Below are positions 1 through 8,657 of a stretch of DNA of 64,000 bases, one piece after another. The notes under the pieces were generated by a model, which was given only the letters and a program-made list of their open reading frames with translations, had not been told where the DNA came from and did no database searches. The DNA is taken from assembly GCA_964396335.1 (NCBI GenBank), contig CAYNEX010000001.1:1-64000 (forward strand), given 5' to 3'. The first letter of the stretch is position 1; every line of letters starts with the position of its first letter. The stretch is from ZC4RG30 sp964396335 (GTDB taxonomy: Bacteria > Pseudomonadota > Gammaproteobacteria > Steroidobacterales > Steroidobacteraceae). The position numbers and the translations under genes are program-made.

Positions 1-1
1 G

Positions 2-355
2 CTGCTGGACATGAAGCGCTACAGCAAGCTGCTGGCCGGCGCCTCGTGGATGGCCGAATACGGCGATCCGGACACCGATGACTGGAAGTTCATCCAGGGC
101 TTCTCGCCCTACCACCTGTTCGATCCGGCGAGGGACTATCCGCCGACGCTGTTCACCACCTCGACGCGCGATGACCGCGTGCACCCCGGCCACGCGCGCA
201 AGATGATGGCGTTGATGGAAGCGGCCGGGAAGGACGTGCGTTACTACGAGAACATCGAGGGCGGACACGGTGGTGCTGCCAACAATGAGCAGTCCGCACA
301 TATGAACGCGCTGGCCTACACCTTCCTCTGGCAGAAGCTCACCGGCGGGCAATAA
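2..355 (+). CDS. Prolyl oligopeptidase family protein, C-terminal fragment (runs off the left edge)
   Basis: The reading frame is open from the first base of the window to a TAA at 353-355, so this is the 3' end of a longer gene. The roughly 117 visible residues match the end of an S9A prolyl oligopeptidase alpha/beta-hydrolase domain: a PPTLFTTSTRDDRVHPGHA segment that carries the catalytic aspartate region, then an IEGGHGG motif that holds the catalytic histidine. The nucleophilic serine and the beta-propeller would lie upstream, outside the window. Such enzymes cleave short peptides after proline, often in the periplasm. Substrate and location cannot be judged from this fragment. Confidence 0.85.
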   Translation: MLDMKRYSKLLAGASWMAEYGDPDTDDWKFIQGFSPYHLFDPARDYPPTLFTTSTRDDRVHPGHARKMMALMEAAGKDVRYYENIEGGHGGAANNEQSAHMNALAYTFLWQKLTGGQ

Positions 356-375
356 CGGGGCATCTGCCCGAAAGT

Positions 376-414
376 CGTGCAGGTCACCCGCTTTTGCCAG
401 CGGGGTCCTGCACG
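376..414 (+). terminator. Stem-loop downstream of the peptidase gene (terminator-like, no U-tract)
   Basis: CGTGCAGG (376-383) pairs with CCTGCACG (407-414), and an inner CCCGC (387-391) pairs with GCGGG (400-404), around a loop TTTTGCCA. It begins 21 bp after the peptidase stop and lies about 80 bp before ppsA. No run of T follows, so it is either a weak intrinsic terminator or a leader structure for ppsA. Confidence 0.4.
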
Positions 415-430
415 CGGACGTGACTGTCGG

Positions 431-450
431 GTGTAGGCCGACGGTTACAC
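431..450. promoter_or_regulatory. Short dyad upstream of ppsA
   Basis: GTGTA (431-435) and TACAC (446-450) form a perfect 5-bp inverted repeat with a 10-bp spacer, about 46 bp before the ppsA start. The size and position fit an operator, but five-base arms can arise by chance. No matching regulator is visible nearby. Confidence 0.2.
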
Positions 451-495
451 GACAATCAGAATTGCTGCGGGAGTCTGGCCTGGACAGGGAGAGAC

Positions 496-2847
496 ATGCA
501 GCACCTGGTCGTTTCACTCGGGGACGTCCGCAACCGGGACATCGAGCGCGTCGGCGGCAAGAACGCCTCGCTCGGTGAACTGCTCGGCAGCCTGGCGTCG
601 CTCGGCATCCGCGTTCCAACCGGCTTTGCCACCACGGCGGAGGCCTTCCGCCTGCTGCTCGAAGCCGACGGGCTGGAGCAACGCATCGAGACAGAGCTGG
701 CGGGCCTTGATGTCGAGGACGTCGGCGCGCTGGCGCGCACCGGCGAACGGATCCGCGGCTGGATCCGCAATGCGCCGCTGCCGGCCGAGCTGGAGGCCGC
801 GATCCTGCAGGCCTTCCGGCGCATGGATGGTGGCCGCGGCATTTCCGTCGCGGTGCGTTCTTCGGCCACGGCCGAGGACCTGCCTGATGCCTCCTTCGCG
901 GGCCAGCAGGAAACCCTGCTGAATGTCAGCGGCGAGAAGGCGCTGCTCGCGGCGATCCGCGAGGTGTATGCCTCGCTGTACAACGACCGGGCGATTTCCT
1001 ATCGCGTGCACCATGGCTTTGCCCACGGGCAGGTGGCGTTGTCCATCGGCGTGCAGCACATGGTGCGCAGTGACGTGGGCGCCAGCGGCGTGATGTTCAC
1101 GCTGGATACAGAATCCGGCTTCCGCAACGCCGTGCTGCTCACCGGGTCCTGGGGCCTGGGCGAAATGGTGGTGCAGGGCGCGGTGAACCCCGACGAGTTC
1201 TGCCTGTACAAGCCCAATCTCGTGGCGGGGCGGCCTGCCATCCTGCGACGCAACCTCGGCAGCAAGCAGCGCAAGATGGTCTATGCGCCGCCCGGCAGTG
1301 CCGAGCGTGTGCGCATCGTCGAGGTCGCGCCGGCTGACCGCAACCGCTTCTGCCTCAGCGATGAGGAAGCCGAGGACCTGGCCCGCCAGGCGCTGCGGAT
1401 CGAGCAGCATTATGGCTGTCCGATGGATATCGAATGGGCCAAGGATGGGCTCGATGGTCAGCTGTACATCCTGCAGGCGCGGCCGGAAACCGTGCAGAGC
1501 CGCGTGAACGGCAGCGTCGAGCGTTACGAGCTGCCACAGCGAAGCCGCGTGCTGGCCGAGGGGCGCAGCGTCGGCCAGCGCATCGGTGCCGGCGTCGCGC
1601 GGGTGGTGCGTGATGTGTCGCAGATGGACCAGGTGCAGCCGGGTGATGTGCTGGTGGCCGACATGACCGACCCCGACTGGGAGCCGGTGATGAAGCGTGC
1701 TTCTGCCATCGTCACCAACCGCGGCGGGCGCACCTGCCATGCGGCCATCATTGCGCGCGAGCTGGGCATTCCGGCGGTGGTGGGCTGCGGTGACGCCACG
1801 CGCAGCATCGAGGACGGCGTGCCGGTGACGGTGTGCTGTGCCGAGGGCGACACCGGCTTCGTGTACGAAGGCATCCTGCCGTTCTCGCACCGCCAGGTCG
1901 ATGCCGGCGCGCTGCCGGAGATCCCGGTGCGCATCATGATGAACGTGGGCAACCCGGACCGCGCCTTCGCGTTTGCGTCGATCCCGCATCGGGGCGTGGG
2001 CCTCGCGCGACTGGAATTCATCATCAACCGCATGATCGGGATCCACCCGAAGGCCCTGCTGGAGCCGCAGAGGCAGGAGCCGTCGGTGCGCGAGGAGATC
2101 AATGCGCGCATGGCTGGATATCCGGACCCGCGCAGCTTCTTCGTGGGTCGCCTCGCCGAAGGGGTGGCGCAGATTGCCGCGGCCTTCGCGCCCGAGCCGG
2201 TGATCGTGCGGCTGTCGGACTTCAAGTCGAATGAATATGCCAACCTGATCGGCGGCAGCCGGCACGAGCCGCGCGAGGAAAACCCGATGCTGGGATTCCG
2301 CGGCGCCTCGCGCTACATCGACCCGGATTTCAGCGCCTGCTTCGCGCTGGAGTGCGAGGCGCTGAATTACGTGCGCGAGGTGCAGGGTTTCACCAATGTG
2401 CAGATCATGGTGCCGTTCGTGCGCACCGTGGCCGAAGCCAGGGCCGTGACGGAACTGCTGGCGCAGCATGGCCTGGTGCGCGGCGAGAAGGGGCTGAAGG
2501 TGCTGATGATGTGCGAGCTGCCCTCCAACGCGCTGCTGGCGGACCAGTTCCTCGAGCATTTTGATGGCATGTCGATCGGCTCGAACGACATGACGCAGCT
2601 GGCACTGGGCGTGGACCGCGATTCGGCCATCGTCGCGCCGCTGTTCGACGAGCGCGACCCGGCGGTGCGGCGCCTGCTGCAGATGGCCATCGAGTCCTGC
2701 CGCAAGGCCGGCAAGTATGTGGGCATCTGCGGCCAGGGCCCCTCGGACCATCCGGACCTGGCCCGGTGGCTGATGGAGCAGGGCATCGACAGCCTGTCGC
2801 TGAACCCTGATACGGTGGTGGAGACCTGGGCCCGCCTGGCGCGATGA
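496..2847 (+). CDS. ppsA: Phosphoenolpyruvate synthase
   Basis: Converts pyruvate, ATP and water to phosphoenolpyruvate, AMP and phosphate, the entry step of gluconeogenesis from three-carbon compounds. At 783 residues it is close to the 792 of the E. coli enzyme. The N-terminal ATP-binding part opens with GGKNASLGELL. The phosphohistidine is His415 in GGRTCHAAIIARELGIP. The C-terminal PEP/pyruvate-binding barrel contains GSNDMTQLALGVDRDS and Cys745 in ICGQGPSDHP, a conserved active-site residue. The ATG at 496 is preceded by a GGGAGAG ribosome site. The stop overlaps the start of ppsR by 4 bp, so enzyme and regulator are translationally coupled. Confidence 0.97.
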   Translation: MQHLVVSLGDVRNRDIERVGGKNASLGELLGSLASLGIRVPTGFATTAEAFRLLLEADGLEQRIETELAGLDVEDVGALARTGERIRGWIRNAPLPAELEAAILQAFRRMDGGRGISVAVRSSATAEDLPDASFAGQQETLLNVSGEKALLAAIREVYASLYNDRAISYRVHHGFAHGQVALSIGVQHMVRSDVGASGVMFTLDTESGFRNAVLLTGSWGLGEMVVQGAVNPDEFCLYKPNLVAGRPAILRRNLGSKQRKMVYAPPGSAERVRIVEVAPADRNRFCLSDEEAEDLARQALRIEQHYGCPMDIEWAKDGLDGQLYILQARPETVQSRVNGSVERYELPQRSRVLAEGRSVGQRIGAGVARVVRDVSQMDQVQPGDVLVADMTDPDWEPVMKRASAIVTNRGGRTCHAAIIARELGIPAVVGCGDATRSIEDGVPVTVCCAEGDTGFVYEGILPFSHRQVDAGALPEIPVRIMMNVGNPDRAFAFASIPHRGVGLARLEFIINRMIGIHPKALLEPQRQEPSVREEINARMAGYPDPRSFFVGRLAEGVAQIAAAFAPEPVIVRLSDFKSNEYANLIGGSRHEPREENPMLGFRGASRYIDPDFSACFALECEALNYVREVQGFTNVQIMVPFVRTVAEARAVTELLAQHGLVRGEKGLKVLMMCELPSNALLADQFLEHFDGMSIGSNDMTQLALGVDRDSAIVAPLFDERDPAVRRLLQMAIESCRKAGKYVGICGQGPSDHPDLARWLMEQGIDSLSLNPDTVVETWARLAR

Positions 2848-3665
2848 GGACAGTCTGTTTTGTATCCGATCGCACCGGCGTCACGGCCGAGACGCTGGGG
2901 TACAGCCTGCTGGCCCAGTTCAGCGAGCTGGAAGTGCGCACCGTCACCATGCCCTTCGTGGCCTCGGTGAAGGATGCGCGCGGCGTGGTCGAACGCATCA
3001 ACGAGATCGGCCGCCGGGAGGGGCAGCGGCCCATCGTGCTCTCCACGCTGGTGAACAGCGAGGTGCGGGCGGTGGTGCATTCGGCCGAGGCCTTCGTGCA
3101 CGACTTCTTCGACGCCTTCCTCGCGCCACTGGAGGATGAACTGCAGATGCGCTCGGCGCATGTGTCGGGCATCGAGGGGTTCCGGGGCGGGCGCGACCCG
3201 GCCAGCTCGATCCGTGTTGCCGCCACCGACTATGCGCTGTCGAATGATGACGGCGCCGGCGCGCGTGACTATCGCAGCGCGGCGGTGATCCTGATGGGCG
3301 TGTCACGCAGTGGCAAGACGCCCACCTGCCTGTACCTGGCGGTCCAGTACGGCATCTTCGCGGCCAACTATCCGCTCACCGAGGAGGATCTGGGCTCGGC
3401 CGAACTGCCGCCGGTGCTGCGGGGTTATCGCGAGAAGCTGTTCGGTCTGACCATCGACCCGGAGCGCCTGCGGCAGCTGCGCCAGGCGCGCCGGCCCGGC
3501 AGCCGATATGCGTCGGTGGCGCAGGTGGAACATGAGGTGCGCACGGCGCTGGAGATCTTCGACCGCTACCGCATTCCCTACATCGACGTGACCCATCGAA
3601 GCGTGGAGGAGAATGCCAGCCGCATCCTGGACGGACTGCGGCTGGAGCGGCACGTGCGCAGCTGA
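2844..3665 (+). CDS. ppsR: PEP synthase regulatory protein (ADP-dependent kinase / pyrophosphorylase)
   Basis: Member of the DUF299/PSRP family, 273 residues, the usual length. The family inactivates PEP synthase by phosphorylating a threonine next to the catalytic histidine using ADP, and reactivates it by phosphorolysis. The start CVSDRTGVTAETLG is the family signature, and a P-loop GVSRSGKT lies at residues 152-159. The ATG overlaps the ppsA stop (ATGA). The pair is a standard two-gene operon that adjusts gluconeogenic flux to energy state. The next gene faces it with only a 10-bp gap. Confidence 0.95.
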   Translation: MRTVCFVSDRTGVTAETLGYSLLAQFSELEVRTVTMPFVASVKDARGVVERINEIGRREGQRPIVLSTLVNSEVRAVVHSAEAFVHDFFDAFLAPLEDELQMRSAHVSGIEGFRGGRDPASSIRVAATDYALSNDDGAGARDYRSAAVILMGVSRSGKTPTCLYLAVQYGIFAANYPLTEEDLGSAELPPVLRGYREKLFGLTIDPERLRQLRQARRPGSRYASVAQVEHEVRTALEIFDRYRIPYIDVTHRSVEENASRILDGLRLERHVRS

Positions 3666-3675
3666 ACGTTGCGCG

Positions 3676-5277
3676 TCAGGCGGCGAGGCGCCGCTGCAGG
3701 TATTCCTCGTAACCGCCGCGGAAGTCGACGATGCCGCCACCCGGCTGCATCTCGATGATGCGCGTGGCCAGGCCCGTGACGAACTCGCGGTCGTGCGACA
3801 CGAACACCAGCGTGCCCGGGTACTTCTCGAGCGCGATCTGCAGGGCCTCGATGGTCTCCATGTCCATGTGGTTGGTGGGCTCGTCCATCAGCATCACGTT
3901 CGGATGCGTCAGGATCAGCTTGCCGTAGATCATGCGGCCCTTCTCGCCGCCGGACAGCACCTTCACCGACTTGCGCGCCTCGTCGCCGGAGAACAGCAGG
4001 CGACCGAGCGTGCCGCGCACCAGCTGGTCGTCATCGCCCTTGCCGGTCCACTGCGACATCCAGGTGAACAGGTCGAAGTCCTCGGCGAATTCGGCCTGCG
4101 GGTCCTGCGGCATGTAGCCCGGATCGGCGTTCTCGACCCATTCCAGCTTGCCGGCATCCGGCTGCAGCCGTCCGGCCAGCACCTGCATCAGCGTGGTCTT
4201 GCCGATGCCGTTCGGGCCGATGATGGCGACGCGCTCGCCGGCATCCACCTTGAAGGTGATGTTGTGCAGCACGTCGGCGTCGGTGCCCGGATAGCGGAAC
4301 GACAGGTTCTCGATGTTGAACACGCCGCGATGCAGCTTCTTCGCCTGGTCGAAGCGGATGAACGGGCTCTGGCGCGAGGAGGGACGCATTTCCTCGATCT
4401 TGATCTTCTCCAGCAGCTTCTTGCGCGAGGTGGCCTGGCGGGCCTTCGAGGCGTTGGCCGAGAAGCGGCGCACGAACTCCTGCAGGTCGGCGATGCGTTC
4501 CTTGGCCTTGGCGTTGGCCGCCTCGACGCGCTGGCGGGCCTGCATCGAGGCCAGCATGAAGTCGTCATAGTTTCCCGGATAGATCTTCAGCTGCTGGTAA
4601 TCCAGGTCGGCGATGTGGGTGCACACCTGGTTCAGGAAGTGGCGATCGTGGCTGATGATGATCATGGTGGCCTGGTAGTCGTTCAGCACGTCCTCCAGCC
4701 AGCGGATCGAATCGATGTCGAGGTTGTTGGTGGGCTCGTCCAGCAGCAGCACGTCCGGGCGCGAGAACAGCGCCTGCGCCAGCAGCACGCGCAGCTTCAG
4801 GCCGGGCGGGATCTCGCGCATCGGCAGCTCGTGCAGTTCCTTGGCGATGCCGGCATCGATCAGCACGTCACCGGCGCGGGCCTCGGCGTCATAACCGCCG
4901 TATTCGGCAAAGCGCGTCTCCAGTTCGGCGGCGCGCATGAAGTCGTCGTCGGTCGATTCCGGGTTGGCGTAGATGCGGTCGCGCTCGGTCATCGCCGCCC
5001 ACATTTCGCGATGCCCCTGCATGACCACGTCGAGCACACGCTGGTCCTCGTAGCCGAACTGGTTCTGGCTCAGCTTGCCCATGCGCAGGCCGGGCTGCAG
5101 CACCACCTCGCCGGTGGTGGGTTCCAGCTCACCGCCCAGCACCTTCATCAGGGTGGACTTGCCGCAGCCGTTGGCGCCGATCAGGCCATAACGGTTGCCG
5201 TCGGCGAACTTGACGGTGACGTTCTCGAAAAGGGGCTTGGCTCCGAACTGCACGGAGACGTTCTGGGTGGACAGCAT
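3676..5277 (-). CDS. ybiT: ABC-F family ATPase, YbiT type
   Basis: Soluble ABC-F protein of 533 residues with two nucleotide-binding domains and no membrane segment. Proteins of this family bind the ribosomal E site and relieve stalled or non-productive translation complexes. The first Walker A (GANGCGKST) is at residues 34-42 and the second (GPNGIGKTT) near residue 355. Both halves have DEPTN Walker B motifs (LLLDEPTNNLD, LMDEPTNHMD) and an LSGGEKGR signature in the second. The linker between the domains is basic (RFSANASKARQATSRKK). Length and the MLSTQNVSVQFGAKPLFENV opening match E. coli YbiT (530 residues) better than EttA, Uup or YheS. Confidence 0.9.
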   Translation of the reverse strand: MLSTQNVSVQFGAKPLFENVTVKFADGNRYGLIGANGCGKSTLMKVLGGELEPTTGEVVLQPGLRMGKLSQNQFGYEDQRVLDVVMQGHREMWAAMTERDRIYANPESTDDDFMRAAELETRFAEYGGYDAEARAGDVLIDAGIAKELHELPMREIPPGLKLRVLLAQALFSRPDVLLLDEPTNNLDIDSIRWLEDVLNDYQATMIIISHDRHFLNQVCTHIADLDYQQLKIYPGNYDDFMLASMQARQRVEAANAKAKERIADLQEFVRRFSANASKARQATSRKKLLEKIKIEEMRPSSRQSPFIRFDQAKKLHRGVFNIENLSFRYPGTDADVLHNITFKVDAGERVAIIGPNGIGKTTLMQVLAGRLQPDAGKLEWVENADPGYMPQDPQAEFAEDFDLFTWMSQWTGKGDDDQLVRGTLGRLLFSGDEARKSVKVLSGGEKGRMIYGKLILTHPNVMLMDEPTNHMDMETIEALQIALEKYPGTLVFVSHDREFVTGLATRIIEMQPGGGIVDFRGGYEEYLQRRLAA

Positions 5278-5345
5278 GGGACTTCCTGCACCCGCTTCAG
5301 GGGCGCGGCGAAACGAAAGGGGGAAGCACCCAGTTTACCAGATGC

Positions 5346-5406
5346 GGCCGGGGGGAGGGTTTCCCCGGCCGGGCGGGCTCCGCGGGCCGCAATTGCCGGC
5401 CCGCGG
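5346..5406 (-). terminator. Two GC-rich hairpins after the 5412-6161 lipoprotein gene
   Basis: CCGCGGGCCG (5380-5389) pairs over 10 bp with CGGCCCGCGG (5397-5406) around a 7-base loop, 5 bp past the stop of the minus-strand gene. A second stem (GGCCGGGG with CCCCGGCC, about 5346-5370) follows. Neither has a U-tract. They sit where a terminator is expected, between this gene and the ABC-F gene. Confidence 0.45.
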
Positions 5407-5411
5407 CCGGT

Positions 5412-6161
5412 TCAGCGGGTCGCGGTGCGCGCGCCCTGCGGCTTCTGCTTCGCCTCCCGCAGGCTCTCCAGGTGGTCCAGCCAGTTCGGCTCGACGCAGT
5501 TGTAGTCCAGCATCCGGCCGTTCTGGATCTCGGTGTATTCGCGCTCCAGCGTCGGCGGCTCGGTGTAGAACTTCGGATCATCGATGGTGACCTGCACCTT
5601 CAGGCGGCGCAGCCCGTCCCGTTCATAGGGCGTGTAACGCTCGATCACGCGGGCCTCGTCGCTGTGCGCGGTGGGCACGTCGATGGCTTCGTCGAGGCCG
5701 ATGGTCTCGATGACCAGCGTGTTACCTTCCCAGCGACCCCACGAGGTGCCGCCGCGGCTCGGCAGGATGTCGGCCGGATCAATCCTGCGGCCATCGAGGA
5801 ACACGCGCCGCACCTCGTTGTGCGTTTCGTAGATGATGGTGAGCTGTTCGGGCCGCTGGATGAACTCCACCGGATACCCACCGCCGAGGAAGATGGCCAG
5901 CGGCACGCCATGCGGCACGCAGAAGCCACCCGGCGTGTCGCCGGTGCCCTCGATCAGCGCGTTGTATTCAGCCAGCTTGGCGCGCGCTTCCTCGGTGAAC
6001 GGGGCGGTCTGCGGAAAATCACCCACGCCATTCAGTGCCGCGCCGGCGCGCCCCTGCTCGTCCAGGGTCCAGATGCCCGTGAGGTCCGGGACCTCCTGCT
6101 TCGCCTGGCCACAGGCGGCCAGCAGCAGCGCGGTGAGCGCGGGAAACCAGGATCGACGCAT
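5412..6161 (-). CDS. Secreted lipoprotein of unknown function
   Basis: A 249-residue protein with an N-terminal signal ending in the lipobox LLLAAC (Cys17), so probably an outer-membrane or periplasm-facing lipoprotein. The body contains DLTGIWTLDEQG, then PVEFIQRPEQLTIIYETHNEVRR, and a GRWEGNTLVIETIGLDE block. This arrangement recurs in a family of exported proteins from soil bacteria (a beta-rich domain that I recall without a characterised function). No catalytic motif can be named. The ATG at 6161 precedes the signal directly. It lies in the same direction as the gene at 6257-6736, with a 95-bp gap. Confidence 0.75.
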   Translation of the reverse strand: MRRSWFPALTALLLAACGQAKQEVPDLTGIWTLDEQGRAGAALNGVGDFPQTAPFTEEARAKLAEYNALIEGTGDTPGGFCVPHGVPLAIFLGGGYPVEFIQRPEQLTIIYETHNEVRRVFLDGRRIDPADILPSRGGTSWGRWEGNTLVIETIGLDEAIDVPTAHSDEARVIERYTPYERDGLRRLKVQVTIDDPKFYTEPPTLEREYTEIQNGRMLDYNCVEPNWLDHLESLREAKQKPQGARTATR

Positions 6162-6256
6162 ATCCCCTCCATTGCCGCGGACCTCTGCCGGGTCCGTGAT
6201 GGGAATCTACTACGACTCGCGCCGCTCGTGCCCGCCACGACGCCCCGCGGCGCCGC

Positions 6257-6736
6257 TCACTTCAGGGTCGGAGTTTCCACCGCAGTGACCGCCTGCGACT
6301 GCAGCGTGACGCTGCCTGAGAGGAAGGTGGAAGGCCCGAGTTCCAGCGCATAGAAGAGGACATGGCGCGGACCGTCCTGCCGCACTGACGTGGGAGCGCC
6401 GAGTTCGCTGATCACCGCCAGTTCGGTCATGCCGCGGGTCACCCGCTTCCAGCGTTCGGCGTCGACCCAGCGGGGCAGCACGGCGGCACTCGCGGCAGGC
6501 GGAGGGGCCGCAGTGCGCGCGCCGCCCAGCGACGGCAACGGCATCGTCGGCACCGGCGAGGGCGAACGGTCTGCCTGCGTACGCAGCTGGTTCACCAGCT
6601 GCGTCAGGATGCTGACCTCGCGCTGCAACTGGCGCACGTCCTGCTCCAGCCGCGCGACCTGGTGACTGTCCTGGGCCGGGGCCAGCATCGGCAGCGCGAG
6701 CCCCATGACGATCATTGGCATGCGTCGCATAGGCAT
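6257..6736 (-). CDS. Periplasmic protein with coiled coil and BamE/SmpA-like C-terminal segment
   Basis: 159 residues. A Sec signal (about residues 1-21, ending in LAPAQD) is followed by a heptad-rich stretch, VARLEQDVRQLQREVSILTQ, predicted to form a coiled coil, and a Pro/Ala linker. The C-terminal part, WKRVTRGMTELAVISELGAPT, resembles the GMt.xeV...lG.P motif of the small BamE/OmlA (SmpA) fold, seen in outer-membrane assembly and other envelope proteins. The similarity is by eye only. It is transcribed away from the MoaF-like gene, with a 127-bp divergent region between them. Confidence 0.65.
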   Translation of the reverse strand: MPMRRMPMIVMGLALPMLAPAQDSHQVARLEQDVRQLQREVSILTQLVNQLRTQADRSPSPVPTMPLPSLGGARTAAPPPAASAAVLPRWVDAERWKRVTRGMTELAVISELGAPTSVRQDGPRHVLFYALELGPSTFLSGSVTLQSQAVTAVETPTLK

Positions 6737-6863
6737 CCCTCCGGGTCATTGCAGCATACGCGCATGACGGGCCGGTGTCGGCTGTGGAAAACGCCCGGAC
6801 CGCTGACTATTCTCGCGCACTTCAAGGACAGCAAGGCCGCCGGCGCGGCCGGACGGGGAAGAC

Positions 6864-8657
6864 ATGGCAAAACCAATGCAAACGCCGCTGCACCGCTTCA
6901 ATTTCACGAAGCTGACGAAGGAACAGATCGGGCAGAAGCTGCGCGCGACCGAGGCCGGTCCGACCAGCGCTTCCGCGTTCTCGAATGTGCTGGCCGGCAG
7001 GACGCTGAAGATCATCACGAAGGACGGCCCGGTGCTGGAATACCGCTTCGGCACGAACCGCCGGCTGACGCTGAGCGAAAACGGCGGGCGTGCCGTGTCG
7101 GCGGGTTATGGCGAGCTGGCGTTGAACAAGCTGTTGTTCTTCTCGCACATGATCCCGGCCGAACAGAAGGGCTACAACGTGGTCATCGACCAGGCTACAA
7201 ACCTCGCGACCGTGTTCGAGGTGTGGTTCTCCAGCGGCATCAGGCAGAACGCCGGCCGGCCGAATGAATTCACGCTGGATGACCGCGAGGTGCAGCGGCA
7301 GATCTATTTCGGGTACGTGGACAATGGCCAGCCGCCACCTGGGAACCTGCACCACTACACCAACCGCATCGCCGGCAAGGGCATCTGGTGGAAGCAGGAT
7401 ACCGGCATCGAGACCGTCGAACTGTATGCCTCGGTCGCCAACACCAATTTCGTCGAGCTGACACGCCACGCGGACAACCTCAGCTGGGTGGCGCCGTCCG
7501 ACTATGTGCTGATTGATGACCGCACCTTCGCCTACAACCGCACCGAGTGCGAGTTCTCCGGCATCCACACCTGCTTTGTGGTCGACCTGTACGACGTGAA
7601 GCAGATCGGCGTGCGGCTGGGGTTCAACGAGCGCGACGAGCTCGAGTACTACATGTTCCGCGGCGACGGCAAGGTGGTCGGACAGCTGGCGTACCTGGAG
7701 CCCTTCGACGAGCACGGCAAGAAGCCGCTGTTCGAGGTCAATGCCGGCGACCAGCCGGTGGCGAAGGGCGCGCGCGTGGCCTACCGGCCGGTGCGCAGCT
7801 TCACGCACATGACCGACGAGGCGGTGCATGAGGCTGCCCTGAAGCGCACCTCGGCATTCGGCAGCGCCGACGCTGCCGACGTGGCGCCGCAGGTGTCGAT
7901 GGCCAGCAACAACATGCCGTTCTCCGACGTCCTCGTCGGCAAGGTCTTCACGGTGCGCCTGGACCACGGCGGGCCGGTGCGCGACTACCGCGTCAACGAC
8001 AAGTTCAAGCTGCAGTTCCGTGACCACCGGGACAATGTCTGGCACGAGGTGGATTACCGCGCCTATGAGGGTGACACCAACCTTGCCTGGTTCAGCCACA
8101 TCATCCCCGACAGCAAACCGCGCGCCAGCGTGCAGGTGGCGGTGGATTTCACCAATGGCCTGGTGACCAGCATCGAGTCCCACATGGGCACGCCGTATTA
8201 CGGCAACGAGACCACCTATCGGGCGCTGTTCGGCGTGATCGAGATGGAAGGCATCGAGGCGCCGCTGTACATGCGGCATTCATTCACCGACGAGCTGGTG
8301 GGCCATGCCTGGTCCTGGTCCTATTCGGACCAGATGACTTCGATGCACCTGTATACCTCGCCGCACTCGATGTCGTGGACAATCTTCACCGCCAACCAGA
8401 CCATGGGTTCGCAGTGGTGCTCGCCCTGCATCTACGTGAAGCTGCGCCCGGGCGTCTATCTGTTCTGCCAGAACGAGGAAGCCTGCAATGGCGCGCAGAT
8501 GATCGAGCTGCTGAACACCAACATCTCGCATGACTGCGGCTTCAGCTTCAACGGCGGCGAGCGCGGCGTGAACCTGGGCGTGGTCGGCGGCATCGGCCGC
8601 CACATCGGCAAGTTCGACATCGCGCATTTCTACGGGCCGCGCAAGCGGGAGGTGTGA
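6864..8657 (+). CDS. Tandem-duplicated MoaF-like protein
   Basis: 597 residues with an internal duplication. Residues about 38-300 and about 350-590 each contain an N-terminal module (FSNVLAGRTLKIITKDGP in copy 1, FSDVLVGKVFTVRLDHGGP in copy 2, each followed by a FSHMIP/FSHIIP block) and a C-terminal module (HHYTNRIAGKGIWWKQDTG, HSFTDELVGHAWSWSYSDQ). This order matches MoaF, a protein of about 260 residues first noted with molybdenum cofactor genes in Klebsiella. MoaF has a lipocalin-like fold and no established reaction. No signal peptide is visible, and no other molybdenum cofactor gene is in the window, so a role in cofactor synthesis is unlikely. The stop overlaps the start of the next gene (TGATG). 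Confidence 0.75.
   Translation: MAKPMQTPLHRFNFTKLTKEQIGQKLRATEAGPTSASAFSNVLAGRTLKIITKDGPVLEYRFGTNRRLTLSENGGRAVSAGYGELALNKLLFFSHMIPAEQKGYNVVIDQATNLATVFEVWFSSGIRQNAGRPNEFTLDDREVQRQIYFGYVDNGQPPPGNLHHYTNRIAGKGIWWKQDTGIETVELYASVANTNFVELTRHADNLSWVAPSDYVLIDDRTFAYNRTECEFSGIHTCFVVDLYDVKQIGVRLGFNERDELEYYMFRGDGKVVGQLAYLEPFDEHGKKPLFEVNAGDQPVAKGARVAYRPVRSFTHMTDEAVHEAALKRTSAFGSADAADVAPQVSMASNNMPFSDVLVGKVFTVRLDHGGPVRDYRVNDKFKLQFRDHRDNVWHEVDYRAYEGDTNLAWFSHIIPDSKPRASVQVAVDFTNGLVTSIESHMGTPYYGNETTYRALFGVIEMEGIEAPLYMRHSFTDELVGHAWSWSYSDQMTSMHLYTSPHSMSWTIFTANQTMGSQWCSPCIYVKLRPGVYLFCQNEEACNGAQMIELLNTNISHDCGFSFNGGERGVNLGVVGGIGRHIGKFDIAHFYGPRKREV

Noticed and set aside
514..2751. 745-codon open frame antisense to ppsA
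   Set aside because: His/Arg/Ala-rich composition and exact overlap with a well-conserved enzyme; long antisense frames are common in high-GC genomes because stop codons are rare there.
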